A DNA stretch of 16,231 nucleotides, taken from contig JAPKYM010000281.1 in assembly GCA_026394315.1 (NCBI GenBank), positions 1 through 16,231 of the forward strand, written 5' to 3'. How positions within the stretch are numbered: position 1 is the first letter of the stretch; the number at the start of each line of letters is the position of its first letter. Below, piece after piece: positions 1 to 6,921 of the stretch. A program made the translations under genes and the position numbers. The notes below the pieces were generated by a model. That model saw only the letters and a list, made by a program, of their open reading frames with translations. It was not told the origin of the DNA and did no database searches. This DNA is from Candidatus Bathyarchaeota archaeon (GTDB taxonomy: Archaea; Thermoproteota; Bathyarchaeia; 40CM-2-53-6; RBG-13-38-9).

Positions 1-383
1 TACGTGTCCTCATTTACCGATGGAAGGTTAACGTTGACCCTGTCTAGTCCTGACCGCTTTAGCTCAAGCGCCCTCTCCAACGTCAACTGTCTCGCGTTCG
101 TTACAAGAGAGATTTCCTGAATATCTGTCAGACTTGAAAGGAGATGGACTATTTGGGGGAGGTCTGTCCTGGTGAGTGGTTCTCCACCGGTCAGCTTAAT
201 CCTCCTTATTCCAAACTCTGTTCCCATCCTTGTTATCTTGAAGATTTCCTCAGGCGTCATCTCAGCGTGGGAATGTTCTTGACCCTCTCTGTGGCAGTAG
301 AAGCATTCCAAGTCACATTGTTGCGTCAGTGATATGCGCAGGTTGACGATGGGGCGACAGTATCGGTCAGTGATCAATAGCAT
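1..383 (-). CDS. moaA: GTP 3',8-cyclase MoaA (N-terminal 127 codons; runs off the window)
   Basis: Radical-SAM enzyme that makes the first committed molybdopterin intermediate from GTP. The visible N-terminus has the family signature: a conserved DRYCRP segment (residues 6-11), then the CX3CX2C cluster-binding cysteines C23, C27 and C30 in the order CDLECFYC, and the SAM-contacting GGEP at about 66-69. The start is the ATG at 383, immediately after the TGA of moaB with no gap, so translation is probably coupled. It is the last visible gene of a moaC-moaB-moaA run. The C-terminal part, including the second FeS site, lies beyond position 1. Identification is by recognised motifs and gene order. 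Confidence 0.93.
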   Translation of the reverse strand, partial: MLLITDRYCRPIVNLRISLTQQCDLECFYCHREGQEHSHAEMTPEEIFKITRMGTEFGIRRIKLTGGEPLTRTDLPQIVHLLSSLTDIQEISLVTNARQLTLERALELKRSGLDRVNVNLPSVNEDT

Positions 384-917
384 TCAGCGGCCTTGTGCAT
401 GTTTGAGGACATGTGAAATTTCTGGTAGAATCAACTTGTCAAGTGCTTTTCTGACAGCATCCGGTGAACCAGGGATGCAAAATATTGGTTTTTTTGAGGC
501 GATTCCTGCGGTGGCTCGTGTTAGGACTGCGGCAGAACCCATCTCGTCGTAACTTATTCGCCTGAAGATCTCACCAAAGCCTGGAAGCCTTTTATCAAAC
601 AATCTCTCAGCAACCTCTATCGTGATATCGTCTTGTGAGATACCCGTTCCTCCAGTTACTATTACGGTGTCAACGTCAGGATTTTGAAGTGCATCTGTAA
701 GCGTTGAGAGAAGTATCTCTTGGTTATCTGGTAATAGCCTCCTTCCGAAGACGACATGTCCGTGCTCTTTCATTCTGCTTTCAATTAGGTCACCTGAGGG
801 ATCCGTGAGGTTCTCCCCTGACGCTAATAGGCGAGCCCTTGAGGTGCTGCACGTTATTATGAGGACCCCTTTGCTGCGGGTTGCTCTTGCCTTGTGAAGT
901 TTGGAGGTTTCGCTCAT
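384..917 (-). CDS. moaB: Molybdopterin adenylyltransferase family protein MoaB/Mog
   Basis: Molybdopterin-binding protein that adenylylates molybdopterin before metal insertion; archaeal MoaB acts for molybdenum or tungsten cofactors. At 177 residues it is family length. It shows the binding-loop motif TGGTG (88-92), the acidic pair at 96-97 and the PGSP motif (149-152). I chose the ATG at 917 because it forms a 4-nt ATGA overlap with the moaC stop; an in-frame codon at 965 would add 16 residues lying inside moaC and lacking family similarity. The stop abuts the moaA start. The arrangement implies co-transcription and co-translation with moaC and moaA. Confidence 0.92.
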   Translation of the reverse strand: MSETSKLHKARATRSKGVLIITCSTSRARLLASGENLTDPSGDLIESRMKEHGHVVFGRRLLPDNQEILLSTLTDALQNPDVDTVIVTGGTGISQDDITIEVAERLFDKRLPGFGEIFRRISYDEMGSAAVLTRATAGIASKKPIFCIPGSPDAVRKALDKLILPEISHVLKHAQGR

Positions 918-1372
918 CCGGTTGATGCCTTCAGTTTCTCTTTGACTTTTATGAACTCGATCCAAGTTTCAGGATACTGTCCATGGTCGTCCTTTTCAAC
1001 CTTCTTGACCATATCCCAGATATTCAGAAGGTACATCGTAACGGCGACAAGGGCCTCCATCTCGACTCCTGTTTTGGCGGTGGCCTTGACACGTGCCTCC
1101 GCTTCGATGAAGTCCTCACCTACCGATGCGGACGTCTCGACCTTTGAAAGCGGAATGTTGTGACACATAGGGATAAGTTGACTTGTGTTCTTTGCAGCAA
1201 GCGTGGCGGCGACCTCTGCGATCGATATTGGATCGCCCTTCTCGATCTTGCCCTCTCTAAGTCGCCTTGCAGTCTCGGGCCTAAGCCTTAGTCTGCCTAC
1301 GGCCGTAGCCTCTCGAGTAACCACCTCTTTAGGAGATATATCGACCATCTTGAATCTACTTGTCTTTTCCAT
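914..1372 (-). CDS. moaC: Cyclic pyranopterin monophosphate synthase MoaC
   Basis: Converts the MoaA product to cyclic pyranopterin monophosphate. The 152-residue protein has the family hallmarks: an N-terminal MVDIS segment (9-13), the active-site stretch KNTSQLIPMCHNIPL (61-75) with the Met-Cys-His triad, TGVEMEAL (101-108) and a late D-M-V-K-K segment (120-124). The frame is open further upstream to 1546, but conserved sequence begins at the ATG at 1372 and the extension overlaps the upstream membrane gene. A TATA-like CTATAAG at 1466-1472 could give moaC its own promoter with a leader near 70 nt. It overlaps moaB by 4 nt. Confidence 0.93.
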   Translation of the reverse strand: MEKTSRFKMVDISPKEVVTREATAVGRLRLRPETARRLREGKIEKGDPISIAEVAATLAAKNTSQLIPMCHNIPLSKVETSASVGEDFIEAEARVKATAKTGVEMEALVAVTMYLLNIWDMVKKVEKDDHGQYPETWIEFIKVKEKLKASTG

Positions 1373-1465
1373 GTGTATTGCCCCGGTGCTTTCCTGTTTC
1401 TCATAATCATCTCTGATTTGGAAATGATATTCTGGTATTCGTGCTTCTGGGTTATCGTCTCGATA

Positions 1466-1476
1466 CTTATAGATTC
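1466..1476 (-). promoter_or_regulatory. Possible TATA box for moaC
   Basis: On the minus strand the sequence GAATCTATAAG resembles an archaeal TATA element. Transcription would start near 1443-1446, giving moaC a leader of about 70 nt. The site lies in the gap between the membrane gene and moaC, so it may supplement read-through from upstream. No clear purine-rich BRE was recognised. Confidence 0.35.
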
Positions 1477-1497
1477 TACGAAGCCCCCCTACCCGCG

Positions 1498-1515
1498 CCC
1501 TAGTTCTAATTAGGG
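1498..1515 (-). other. Short inverted repeat at the 3' end of the membrane-protein gene
   Basis: CCCTA and TAGGG are separated by 8 nt and overlap the TAG stop of the upstream gene. A 5-bp stem could form in the transcript, but there is no adjacent U-run, so a terminator role is not well supported. Confidence 0.25.
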
Positions 1516-2048
1516 TCAGCAGTTTGACAAGTACCAATCTTCTCAAGCCTGTTCAGGAAGTACATCGAGTATAATGAGACAGCAAAGATGAGAATAACGA
1601 TTTTGCTCGCGTAGACCATTGAGACGGCGGTCGTGGGATTTGGGAATTTGTTGACTAAGATGTCGGGGTTGGCAACGCCCGTCGTCGACATCAAAGCCCC
1701 CCAAAGCGTGAAATTGAAGAATAATTCATATAGGGACCCGGCCGCCACGACGAATGCAGCAATAAAAAGGAAAGTACGAACATCGTTGCTCAGGGCAGCT
1801 ATTTTTCCCTCAAGATGCTGTATCAACGAAGCATAGAACAAGAAACCAAATACAAAGATCAAGGTTATTGGTTTAAACTGGACAAACGTGATCAGAGCTA
1901 TCTCGTCTTTGACAAACTGTTCCCCATATACCACAGACGTTGGATGTTTCGTGATGAAGCAAAGGACTATTCCCAACACAAATAAACCGGAGCACGCAGA
2001 GATAATTAGCCACTTGTTCCTGTTCAGATCCAAACTTGCCAGGCACAA
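1506..2048 (-). CDS. Hypothetical four-helix membrane protein
   Basis: A 180-residue protein I do not recognise. Four hydrophobic stretches are visible, at about 14-32, 54-75, 90-112 and 145-165, separated by short polar loops. The loop between helices 1 and 2 (about 35-50) carries several charged residues. The ends are polar. The start is TTG at 2048, supported by an AGGA at 2055-2058 six nt upstream that overlaps the stop of the AIR-synthase-like gene; a second in-frame TTG at 2033 is an alternative. The 8-nt spacing from the upstream gene and the moa genes that follow suggest an operon member. Transport or anchoring roles are possible, but no signature supports a specific function. Confidence 0.7.
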   Translation of the reverse strand: MCLASLDLNRNKWLIISACSGLFVLGIVLCFITKHPTSVVYGEQFVKDEIALITFVQFKPITLIFVFGFLFYASLIQHLEGKIAALSNDVRTFLFIAAFVVAAGSLYELFFNFTLWGALMSTTGVANPDILVNKFPNPTTAVSMVYASKIVILIFAVSLYSMYFLNRLEKIGTCQTADPN

Positions 2049-2056
2049 CCTTTGTC

Positions 2057-3073
2057 CTATCTCGGCCTATTGAGGACTTGATAAACTTCATCTTGGAAAG
2101 GTGGTCTAAGGTTCATTTCTGAATTGTCCCTGCCAATCATTACTCGGCCATCGCGATATCTTGTGAACTGCCCTATCTCAGTTGCCGGGATTCCCTCGCT
2201 TATCAACTTGGCTACTATTCTTGCCGCATATGAGGACTTCGCTGCAATAAGCAGCGACCCAGAAGCCATTATCCTGAGTGGATCAATATTTAGTCGTCCA
2301 CAAATGGCCTCGGTCTCAATGGACACCGGAATCTTCGCATTGTTGATCCTAACCCCAAGGTGGGATGCTTCTGCCAGTTCCCAGACCCCGCAGAGAACGC
2401 CTCCTTCGGTCGGATCATGCATTGCACTTACGCCTCCAGCATCCATAGCAATCATCGCATCCTTAACCACACTGATTCTCTCGTAGAGTTTCTGGGCTTT
2501 TCTAACTACCTCTTTAGCCACTCTCTTCCTCAACAGTTCTTCATGATCATTAGCGATAATTGCAGTTCCTTCTATTCCAGCGGTCTTTGTAATTATTAAC
2601 TTATCGCCGACAACTGCACCTCCTGAAGTAACATATCTGTTCGATTTCACTTCACCAACCATGAACCCTACGATTATGGGTCGCCCCAACAGGGGCGTTG
2701 TTTCTGAGTGCCCCCCCACAACCGTTATCCCCAGTTCACGAGATGCGCGGTCTATCTGAGCCATGATCCTTTTGAGAGTCGACTTCCCCGAGCCTTCCGG
2801 AAGCATTATTGAGCATAGATACCACACTGGTCTTGCACCTCGGGTCGCAACATCATTTGCGTTAATGTGCACGGAAAGCCAACCGATATTGGCTAAAGCA
2901 CCAGCGATGGGGTCCGTTGAAAGGACTATCAGAGAATCATCCATTTCGACTACTGCAGCGTCTTCCCCGATCTTGGGCCCAAGCAGAAGCCTCTTGTTTG
3001 GAACGCCCAGATTTCTGAAGACAATTCTTTGAAGATCAGAGGCAGGGACTTTGCCTAAAGGAAAACGTTGCAT
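2057..3073 (-). CDS. AIR synthase-related (PurM/HypE-like) protein
   Basis: 338-residue member of the PurM/SelD/ThiL/HypE superfamily of ATP-binding dimers. Visible signatures are GEDAAV (36-41), the metal/ATP-binding segment NDVATRGARP (73-82), VVGGHSETT (118-126) and HDPTEGG (219-225), followed by a conserved ASGSLL (270-275). It resembles HypE most in overall layout, but the protein ends in RPR and lacks the C-terminal cysteine that HypE needs to carry the thiocarboxamide/cyano group, so a hydrogenase-maturation role is doubtful. Selenophosphate synthetase is also unlikely because no Cys/Sec sits in the N-terminal glycine-rich loop. It is first in the cluster running into moaCBA, which hints at a cofactor-related role by association only. 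Confidence 0.82.
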   Translation of the reverse strand: MQRFPLGKVPASDLQRIVFRNLGVPNKRLLLGPKIGEDAAVVEMDDSLIVLSTDPIAGALANIGWLSVHINANDVATRGARPVWYLCSIMLPEGSGKSTLKRIMAQIDRASRELGITVVGGHSETTPLLGRPIIVGFMVGEVKSNRYVTSGGAVVGDKLIITKTAGIEGTAIIANDHEELLRKRVAKEVVRKAQKLYERISVVKDAMIAMDAGGVSAMHDPTEGGVLCGVWELAEASHLGVRINNAKIPVSIETEAICGRLNIDPLRIMASGSLLIAAKSSYAARIVAKLISEGIPATEIGQFTRYRDGRVMIGRDNSEMNLRPPFQDEVYQVLNRPR

Positions 3074-3105
3074 TATTCAAACCTGTGTGGGTTAGATGGC
3101 GTCAA

Positions 3106-3116
3106 CATATAGATTT
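3106..3116 (-). promoter_or_regulatory. Predicted TATA box for the AIR-synthase-like/moa cluster
   Basis: The minus-strand sequence AATCTATATG lies about 35-43 bp before the ATG at 3073, a spacing that predicts a transcript with a leader of roughly 10 nt. It is the only good TATA-like element directly upstream of this gene run and may drive the whole unit through moaA. Confidence 0.5.
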
Positions 3117-3292
3117 GCTATGATGATGGTAGGCTCCCGCACTCAAGATCTATATCACTCTTTCAGTTGGGCCAGACTCGTCATTGCCTACCGATAGTAG
3201 GTAGACCGAACCTGTTCTTAGGCATTTCCTCAACATATTCGTAGCTTGAGCTATTAGCGCCCGCCTCTCCAGATCGACTGAGCGTGTGCACC

Positions 3293-4294
3293 CTACTGTC
3301 TTGCTCCACAACGTTCGCAGTACTTGCTATCCGCATCCATCTCCTCACCGCAGTTCATGCAATGCTTCTTGGGAGATTCAGTCGCCTCAGACCTTCTGTG
3401 AGAGCTCTTTCTAACTGCAACGGCTCCCATTCCAAGAATTGCCGCTAGCAACAGAAGGATCAAGATACCATTCTTCTCGATAGTACTCTCAATGCTGAGT
3501 CCTCGCTCTGTGGGCTTTGTCACTGATGCTGTGGTGGTCGAAGTCACAGAGGAGCTCGACGAAGAGGATTGTGGATTAGGTGAAGGTGTCGTGGTCTGCG
3601 TTGGGCTGGAAGATGCCTGTGACTGAGCCTGTGCCACCATGCTAATATCGTCCCAAAACGCATCAGGAGTAGTCATGTGTGAGACTGTCGTCATTTCAAA
3701 GAGGGTCCATAGGTGCGAAAGGATAACACCCTTGGAATTTCCGAATCGAGACTCGAAGTCACCTTTGATCTCGCGTTTGACATTAGACCACTGATGAAGT
3801 AGAGCCGGCAAAAAGAAGATCGTACTGTCCGAAGTATTGTAAAGGAATTCGCCTAGCGCGGGAGGCGCCCAAGCCAAATAGTACGAAATATTGACCGACC
3901 GGCCGTCCTTCAGCTCCATGTGAACGACAGATCTTATGTTCGTGTAGCTGTTCTGATCTATGATTGCGGGCATGACCCAAAAATCAAGCACCATATTCAG
4001 GTCTTCCACATTGTTAGATAGAACTTGCTTGACACCTCCCCCCCTCTTTCTGGTGTAGGGAATCTCTCTGGCAGGGTTGATGTAAGTCCTCAAACTCCAG
4101 GTACCTGAATGACTTGTTCCAGAGGTAAGGTCCACTTGCCCATAGACTTCATCATAGACGTAAGGTTCCCACCCCTCAAACTGCGACTCAAAACCTCCAT
4201 TCACAATGAGATCTCTTCCCGAAGATGCGGAAACAGACAATATTTCGAAGAGGAGAATGGACAAGAATAGGTAAGCACAACAGCCTCTTGACAT
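3293..4294 (-). CDS. Exported single-pass membrane protein with cytoplasmic zinc ribbon
   Basis: 333-residue protein of unrecognised family with clear architecture. Residues 1 to about 24 form a hydrophobic signal peptide with a small-residue cleavage region. Residues 30-220 form a globular part that begins with a NGGFESQFEGW-type motif, seen in carbohydrate-binding-like beta-sandwich domains of surface proteins. Residues 221-265 are a Ser/Thr/Pro/Gln-rich linker, a likely O-glycosylated stalk. Residues 275-294 are one membrane helix followed by a basic stretch (RKSSHRR), placing the C-terminus inside the cell. Residues 312-329 form a treble-cysteine zinc ribbon with C312, C315, C326 and C329. 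The layout suggests outside-to-inside contact or anchoring; the ligand is unknown. The gene stands alone, with no close operon partner. Confidence 0.75.
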   Translation of the reverse strand: MSRGCCAYLFLSILLFEILSVSASSGRDLIVNGGFESQFEGWEPYVYDEVYGQVDLTSGTSHSGTWSLRTYINPAREIPYTRKRGGGVKQVLSNNVEDLNMVLDFWVMPAIIDQNSYTNIRSVVHMELKDGRSVNISYYLAWAPPALGEFLYNTSDSTIFFLPALLHQWSNVKREIKGDFESRFGNSKGVILSHLWTLFEMTTVSHMTTPDAFWDDISMVAQAQSQASSSPTQTTTPSPNPQSSSSSSSVTSTTTASVTKPTERGLSIESTIEKNGILILLLLAAILGMGAVAVRKSSHRRSEATESPKKHCMNCGEEMDADSKYCERCGARQ

Positions 4295-4645
4295 AGAAAT
4301 TCTTCCAAACTCTAAGATTGCGCCAGGACTTTTTGAGTTTTTGCTCGGACTATGTTATGAAGACAACAATAATCACTCTGCGACTGACACACGATTCTTG
4401 AGAGCGCGCGCTAGCTAGTCAATTCCTTCACGAGTTAGGTCTAGACTTCTTCCCACGGAATGACGCCAGACGCTCCCCCAACTGCTCTTTGCCACCGATG
4501 GAAGCAAAGCTGAGCCTATAGAAGCTCCTACCATCTCAAGTCAAATTTCTTGTAGTACCTGCGCTAGCGCAATATACTCCTTGCATCTTGGCAGAAACGG
4601 CGAAAGATTCTTATTTCAAGAAGCGAAACTTATGGGTACAAAGTC
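4295..4645. other. Non-coding stretch between divergent genes
   Basis: No convincing ORF, tRNA or terminator is visible in these 350 bp. It separates the minus-strand exported protein from the plus-strand repeat protein and must hold both promoters. A perfect 12-bp palindrome, TGCGCTAGCGCA, lies at 4560-4571, and its core GCGCTAGC also occurs at 4408-4415. Weak A/T elements are present at about 4609-4618 for the plus-strand gene. No strong TATA was found for the minus-strand gene. Confidence 0.5.
4560..4571. promoter_or_regulatory. Perfect 12-bp palindrome, possible regulator site
   Basis: TGCGCTAGCGCA is self-complementary. The 8-bp core GCGCTAGC recurs 153 bp upstream at 4408. It lies about 100 bp before the repeat-protein start. 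A dimeric regulator site is possible but is supported only by the symmetry and repetition. Confidence 0.3.
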
Positions 4646-4650
4646 GAGGT
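4646..4650 (+). promoter_or_regulatory. Shine-Dalgarno GAGGT that fixes a TTG start
   Basis: GAGGT is followed by a 7-nt spacer and then TTG at 4658. The spacing supports TTG rather than the in-frame ATG at 4673 as initiator of the repeat protein. Confidence 0.6.
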
Positions 4651-4657
4651 AAACAGA

Positions 4658-4996
4658 TTGTCATATTATTATATGCCCAGACCCGCACAGAAAGCTGCAT
4701 ATTTGCCTCCAGCTCAGCAGTACCTCGTTCCGCGACCACCGGACGTATATGCATATCAGCCTCCTCCGCAGGAATATCTCATAGTCCAGCCTCCTGAGGT
4801 TTTCTACCAACCTCCACCCCAAGAGTATCTAGTTCCGCAACCACCGCAGAGGGTATTCTATCAGCCGCCACCTATGGGATATTTCTACCAGCCACCCCCA
4901 CAACCCGCGGTCTACATGCCGCCTCCACAGGAGTACTACTATCAGCTTCCCCCGGCGAGATACCTGACCCAGCAGCTACCCTGCCGCGTATGTTGA
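4658..4996 (+). CDS. Pro/Tyr/Gln-rich tandem-repeat protein
   Basis: 112-residue low-complexity protein with 31 Pro, 18 Tyr and 17 Gln, almost 60% of the chain. About five imperfect repeats of 18-19 residues follow the pattern YQPPPQEYLxxxPPxV, with variants such as FYQPPP and YMPPPQEY. The N-terminus is MSYYYMPRP and the C-terminus ends with a CRVC motif. There is no signal peptide or membrane segment. The TTG start is supported by a well-spaced SD, and the in-frame repeats keep their protein-level periodicity, so I consider it a real gene. Such composition suits an extended polyproline-like or condensate-prone scaffold, or a ligand for proline-binding domains. No family is recognised, and exact repeat number may vary between strains. 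Confidence 0.65.
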   Translation: MSYYYMPRPAQKAAYLPPAQQYLVPRPPDVYAYQPPPQEYLIVQPPEVFYQPPPQEYLVPQPPQRVFYQPPPMGYFYQPPPQPAVYMPPPQEYYYQLPPARYLTQQLPCRVC

Positions 4997-4998
4997 GA

Positions 4999-5014
4999 AG
5001 GCCTTCGACGGCCT
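4999..5014 (+). terminator. Hairpin just after the repeat-protein gene
   Basis: AGGCC (4999-5003) and GGCCT (5010-5014) flank a 6-nt loop, beginning 3 nt after the TGA stop. No T-run follows directly, so termination activity is uncertain; it may instead stabilise the 3' end. Confidence 0.35.
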
Positions 5015-5122
5015 AATCTGCACGGTATTCCTTTCGGTTTGTTAGTAGATAGGCTGCAAGTCGGATGCAACTCTGCAGAATGCCAATATCCAATTTGAGG
5101 TTGACCAGCTGACGCTCTCTAG

Positions 5123-5138
5123 CCGAATCATGATTCGG
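5123..5138. promoter_or_regulatory. Perfect 16-bp palindrome upstream of the DedA gene
   Basis: CCGAATCATGATTCGG is fully self-complementary. It ends 41 bp before the TATA-like TTATAAG at 5180-5186, a place where archaeal activators often bind. It also lies just before an alternative ATG at 5146, so if that were the start it would be in the leader. Confidence 0.45.
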
Positions 5139-5179
5139 ACGATAGATGACGCGGACCACCGAGAGTGTCTCACGTGAGA

Positions 5180-5186
5180 TTATAAG
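5180..5186 (+). promoter_or_regulatory. Predicted TATA box for the DedA gene
   Basis: TTATAAG predicts transcription from about 5206-5211. The first in-frame start after that is the TTG at 5236, which has GGAG at 5223-5226 with a 9-nt spacer. TATA, SD and family length agree on this start. Confidence 0.5.
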
Positions 5187-5235
5187 ACAGCCCCTCAAGC
5201 AATACATAGACCGGAAAAAGACGGAGCAATCGGGC

Positions 5236-5835
5236 TTGCTAGAGGGTTTTGTATCTTGGGTGCTGAGACTAGTCGGAGAGTGGGGAGGGTATGGGGTCTT
5301 TGTAGGCATGGTCTTGGAGTCGAGCGTAGTACCTGTACCCTCGGAGATCATTCTCGTGACTGCGGGGTATGCTGGCATAAGCCCCCTAGTCGTAGCGGTC
5401 GCTGGTGGGTTGGGCTCGACTGTCGGAGCGGCAGTGGGTTACTTGATTGGGAAAGAGGGAAGAGTTGTGGTGGACAGGTACGGCAAGTACGTGCTTGTTA
5501 CGGAGAGCAGGATTTCCAAGGCTGAGGGCTGGTTCAGAAGATGGGGAAACTGGACCATCCTGGCAAGCAGGTTGATCCCTTTCGTCCCCTACAAGGTCTT
5601 TTCTATTACGGGGGGCCTTTTGAGAATGAATAGCAGAGCGTTTCTAGGACTAACCTTGCTCGGGTCAATTCCAAGATGCTTTCTTCTGGCCTGGCTGGGC
5701 AACATGATCATGCAGGCTGAATACGAGATGCTTGCAGGTTTGAGCTTACTGGTTCTTCTGCTCGCATTTGGCTATCATGTTGCGGTCAGACGGTCAAAAC
5801 GGAGCTCACTAGCCCGAGGACTGATACTTCATTGA
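5236..5835 (+). CDS. DedA/SNARE-associated family membrane protein
   Basis: Polytopic membrane protein of the DedA superfamily, members of which act in lipid scrambling/undecaprenyl-phosphate recycling and membrane homeostasis; the archaeal role is not established. From the TTG at 5236 it has 199 residues, typical for the family. Numbered from the alternative ATG at 5146, motifs are ESSVVPVPSE (58-67), the glycine-rich segment leading to YLIGKEG (99-105), FRRWG (130-134) and SRLIPFVPYK (141-150), then a C-terminal helix and basic tail. The usual second arginine of the R-x3-P-x2-R motif appears as Tyr-Lys here. The extra 30 residues from 5146 are polar and lack family similarity. No operon partner is adjacent. 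Confidence 0.85.
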   Translation: MLEGFVSWVLRLVGEWGGYGVFVGMVLESSVVPVPSEIILVTAGYAGISPLVVAVAGGLGSTVGAAVGYLIGKEGRVVVDRYGKYVLVTESRISKAEGWFRRWGNWTILASRLIPFVPYKVFSITGGLLRMNSRAFLGLTLLGSIPRCFLLAWLGNMIMQAEYEMLAGLSLLVLLLAFGYHVAVRRSKRSSLARGLILH

Positions 5836-5852
5836 GCCGCATGTCAAGAGGC

Positions 5853-6794
5853 TCATATGTGGGCTGTTCCGATAATCTCTTCCAACCTAGTGTAACCATG
5901 AGCGGACATGAAGTCCCTAAGGCCTTCAACCAGTTCTCTGAAAACCGCCAAGTCTCCATAGGCAACAGCAGATCCTACTTGAACTGCTGATGCCCCTGCG
6001 AGCATGAACTCAACGATGTCTTGCCATTTAGTTATCCCACCGCATCCAATTATGGGCAACGGCACCCTCTCGTAAAGTTCGTAGACGCACCTAACGGCGA
6101 TCGGCTTGATCGCAGGACCTGAGAGCCCCCCGAATTTGCCACCCAGTATCGGTTGTCTAACGTCGATATCGATGGTCATTGCTCTTACAGTATTTGTGGC
6201 CGTGAGGGCGTCCGCTCCCGCTTTGGCCGCGGCTTCACCTATCTCAACTATGTCGGAGACATTTGGTGAGAGTTTGACAATGAGAGGCCCACTGAAGCTG
6301 GACTTGGCGGCTTTGGTTACCCGGTATACTAATTCAGGGCTCTGACCGATCTCTATACCAACTTCTTGCACGTGGGGACAAGAGACATTCAGCTCAAGAG
6401 CGTCAGCACATGCCTCCTTGGCTAATGTAGCCACTTTCGCATACTCATCCTCGTTGAACCCATAGACGCTTGCGATCACGGGGACCCCTCCATTTCTGGC
6501 TTCAACGATTTCATTCTTCATTTCATCGGCCCCCGGATTCGGCAATCCTAAAGAGTTCAGGAAGCCTGATGAAACCTCAGTGACAACGGGACCAGGATTA
6601 CCTTCCCTAGCTGTAATACCGAATGACTTGGTGATAACAGCTCCTGCACCTTCACGAGCTGCACGCCTCAACAATCCAGCCGAGATCCCTATTACTCCTG
6701 AGGCCAAAATTACAGGGTTGGCCATTCTTAATCCAGCAAATTGGAATGCAAGATCAACTTTGGAGGACTCCATTTCAGCGACCTGCCTGCACAC
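5853..6794 (-). CDS. pyrD: Dihydroorotate dehydrogenase, class 1B-like
   Basis: FMN-dependent TIM-barrel enzyme oxidising dihydroorotate to orotate in pyrimidine synthesis. Numbered from the GTG at 6794, visible motifs are NPVILASG (26-33), NSLGLPNPG (80-88), the catalytic loop ELNVSCP with Cys139 as the base (class 1B type), the substrate lysine in IVKLSPN (172-178), the FMN-binding GGLSGPAIKP (222-231) and GCGGI (250-254). Length is normal. The ATG at 6773, 7 codons in and preceded by AGGT at about 8 nt, is an equally good or better start. Class 1B enzymes usually pair with the PyrK electron-transfer subunit, but no pyrK is in the window. It is divergent from nop5. Confidence 0.93.
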   Translation of the reverse strand: MCRQVAEMESSKVDLAFQFAGLRMANPVILASGVIGISAGLLRRAAREGAGAVITKSFGITAREGNPGPVVTEVSSGFLNSLGLPNPGADEMKNEIVEARNGGVPVIASVYGFNEDEYAKVATLAKEACADALELNVSCPHVQEVGIEIGQSPELVYRVTKAAKSSFSGPLIVKLSPNVSDIVEIGEAAAKAGADALTATNTVRAMTIDIDVRQPILGGKFGGLSGPAIKPIAVRCVYELYERVPLPIIGCGGITKWQDIVEFMLAGASAVQVGSAVAYGDLAVFRELVEGLRDFMSAHGYTRLEEIIGTAHI

Positions 6795-6850
6795 CTAAGA
6801 CACGGCGTTCAGTCCTTTTGAAGCTAACTTATTGACGCGGGACCCCTCGA

Positions 6851-6862
6851 AAAGGTTTATTC
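6851..6862 (+). promoter_or_regulatory. Predicted BRE/TATA for the nop5-fibrillarin-DUF61 unit
   Basis: AAAGGTTTATTC matches a purine-rich BRE followed by a TTTATT TATA core. The predicted start of transcription near 6882-6887 leaves a leader of about 35-40 nt with GGAG at 6910-6913, 8 nt before the TTG start at 6922. A TATA-like AATAAG on the other strand nearby (about 6828-6835) could serve pyrD. Confidence 0.45.
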
Positions 6863-6921
6863 ACTCTCCAACCATAGTCCAATAGAATCCTTGTTGCCAG
6901 CGAACATCTGGAGCTGATAAG

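Noticed and set aside
1373..1546. In-frame upstream extension of moaC by 58 codons.
   Set aside because: Conserved MoaC sequence begins at the ATG at 1372 and the extension overlaps the stop of the upstream membrane gene and its own probable promoter.
3187..3204. Short hairpin with two alternative stems (CCTAC/GTAGG or CTACC/GGTAG).
   Set aside because: Only 5 bp, far from the preceding stop and no T-run, so not a supported terminator.
3150..3236. Small minus-strand frame of 28 codons starting MLRKCLRTG, with the frame open further upstream into the exported-protein gene.
   Set aside because: No SD, no recognised homology, and part of its frame underlies another gene; too weak to call a gene.
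5013..5378. Minus-strand frame of 121 codons opposite the DedA gene.
   Set aside because: It is antisense to well-conserved DedA motifs, has no recognised domain and no promoter or SD.
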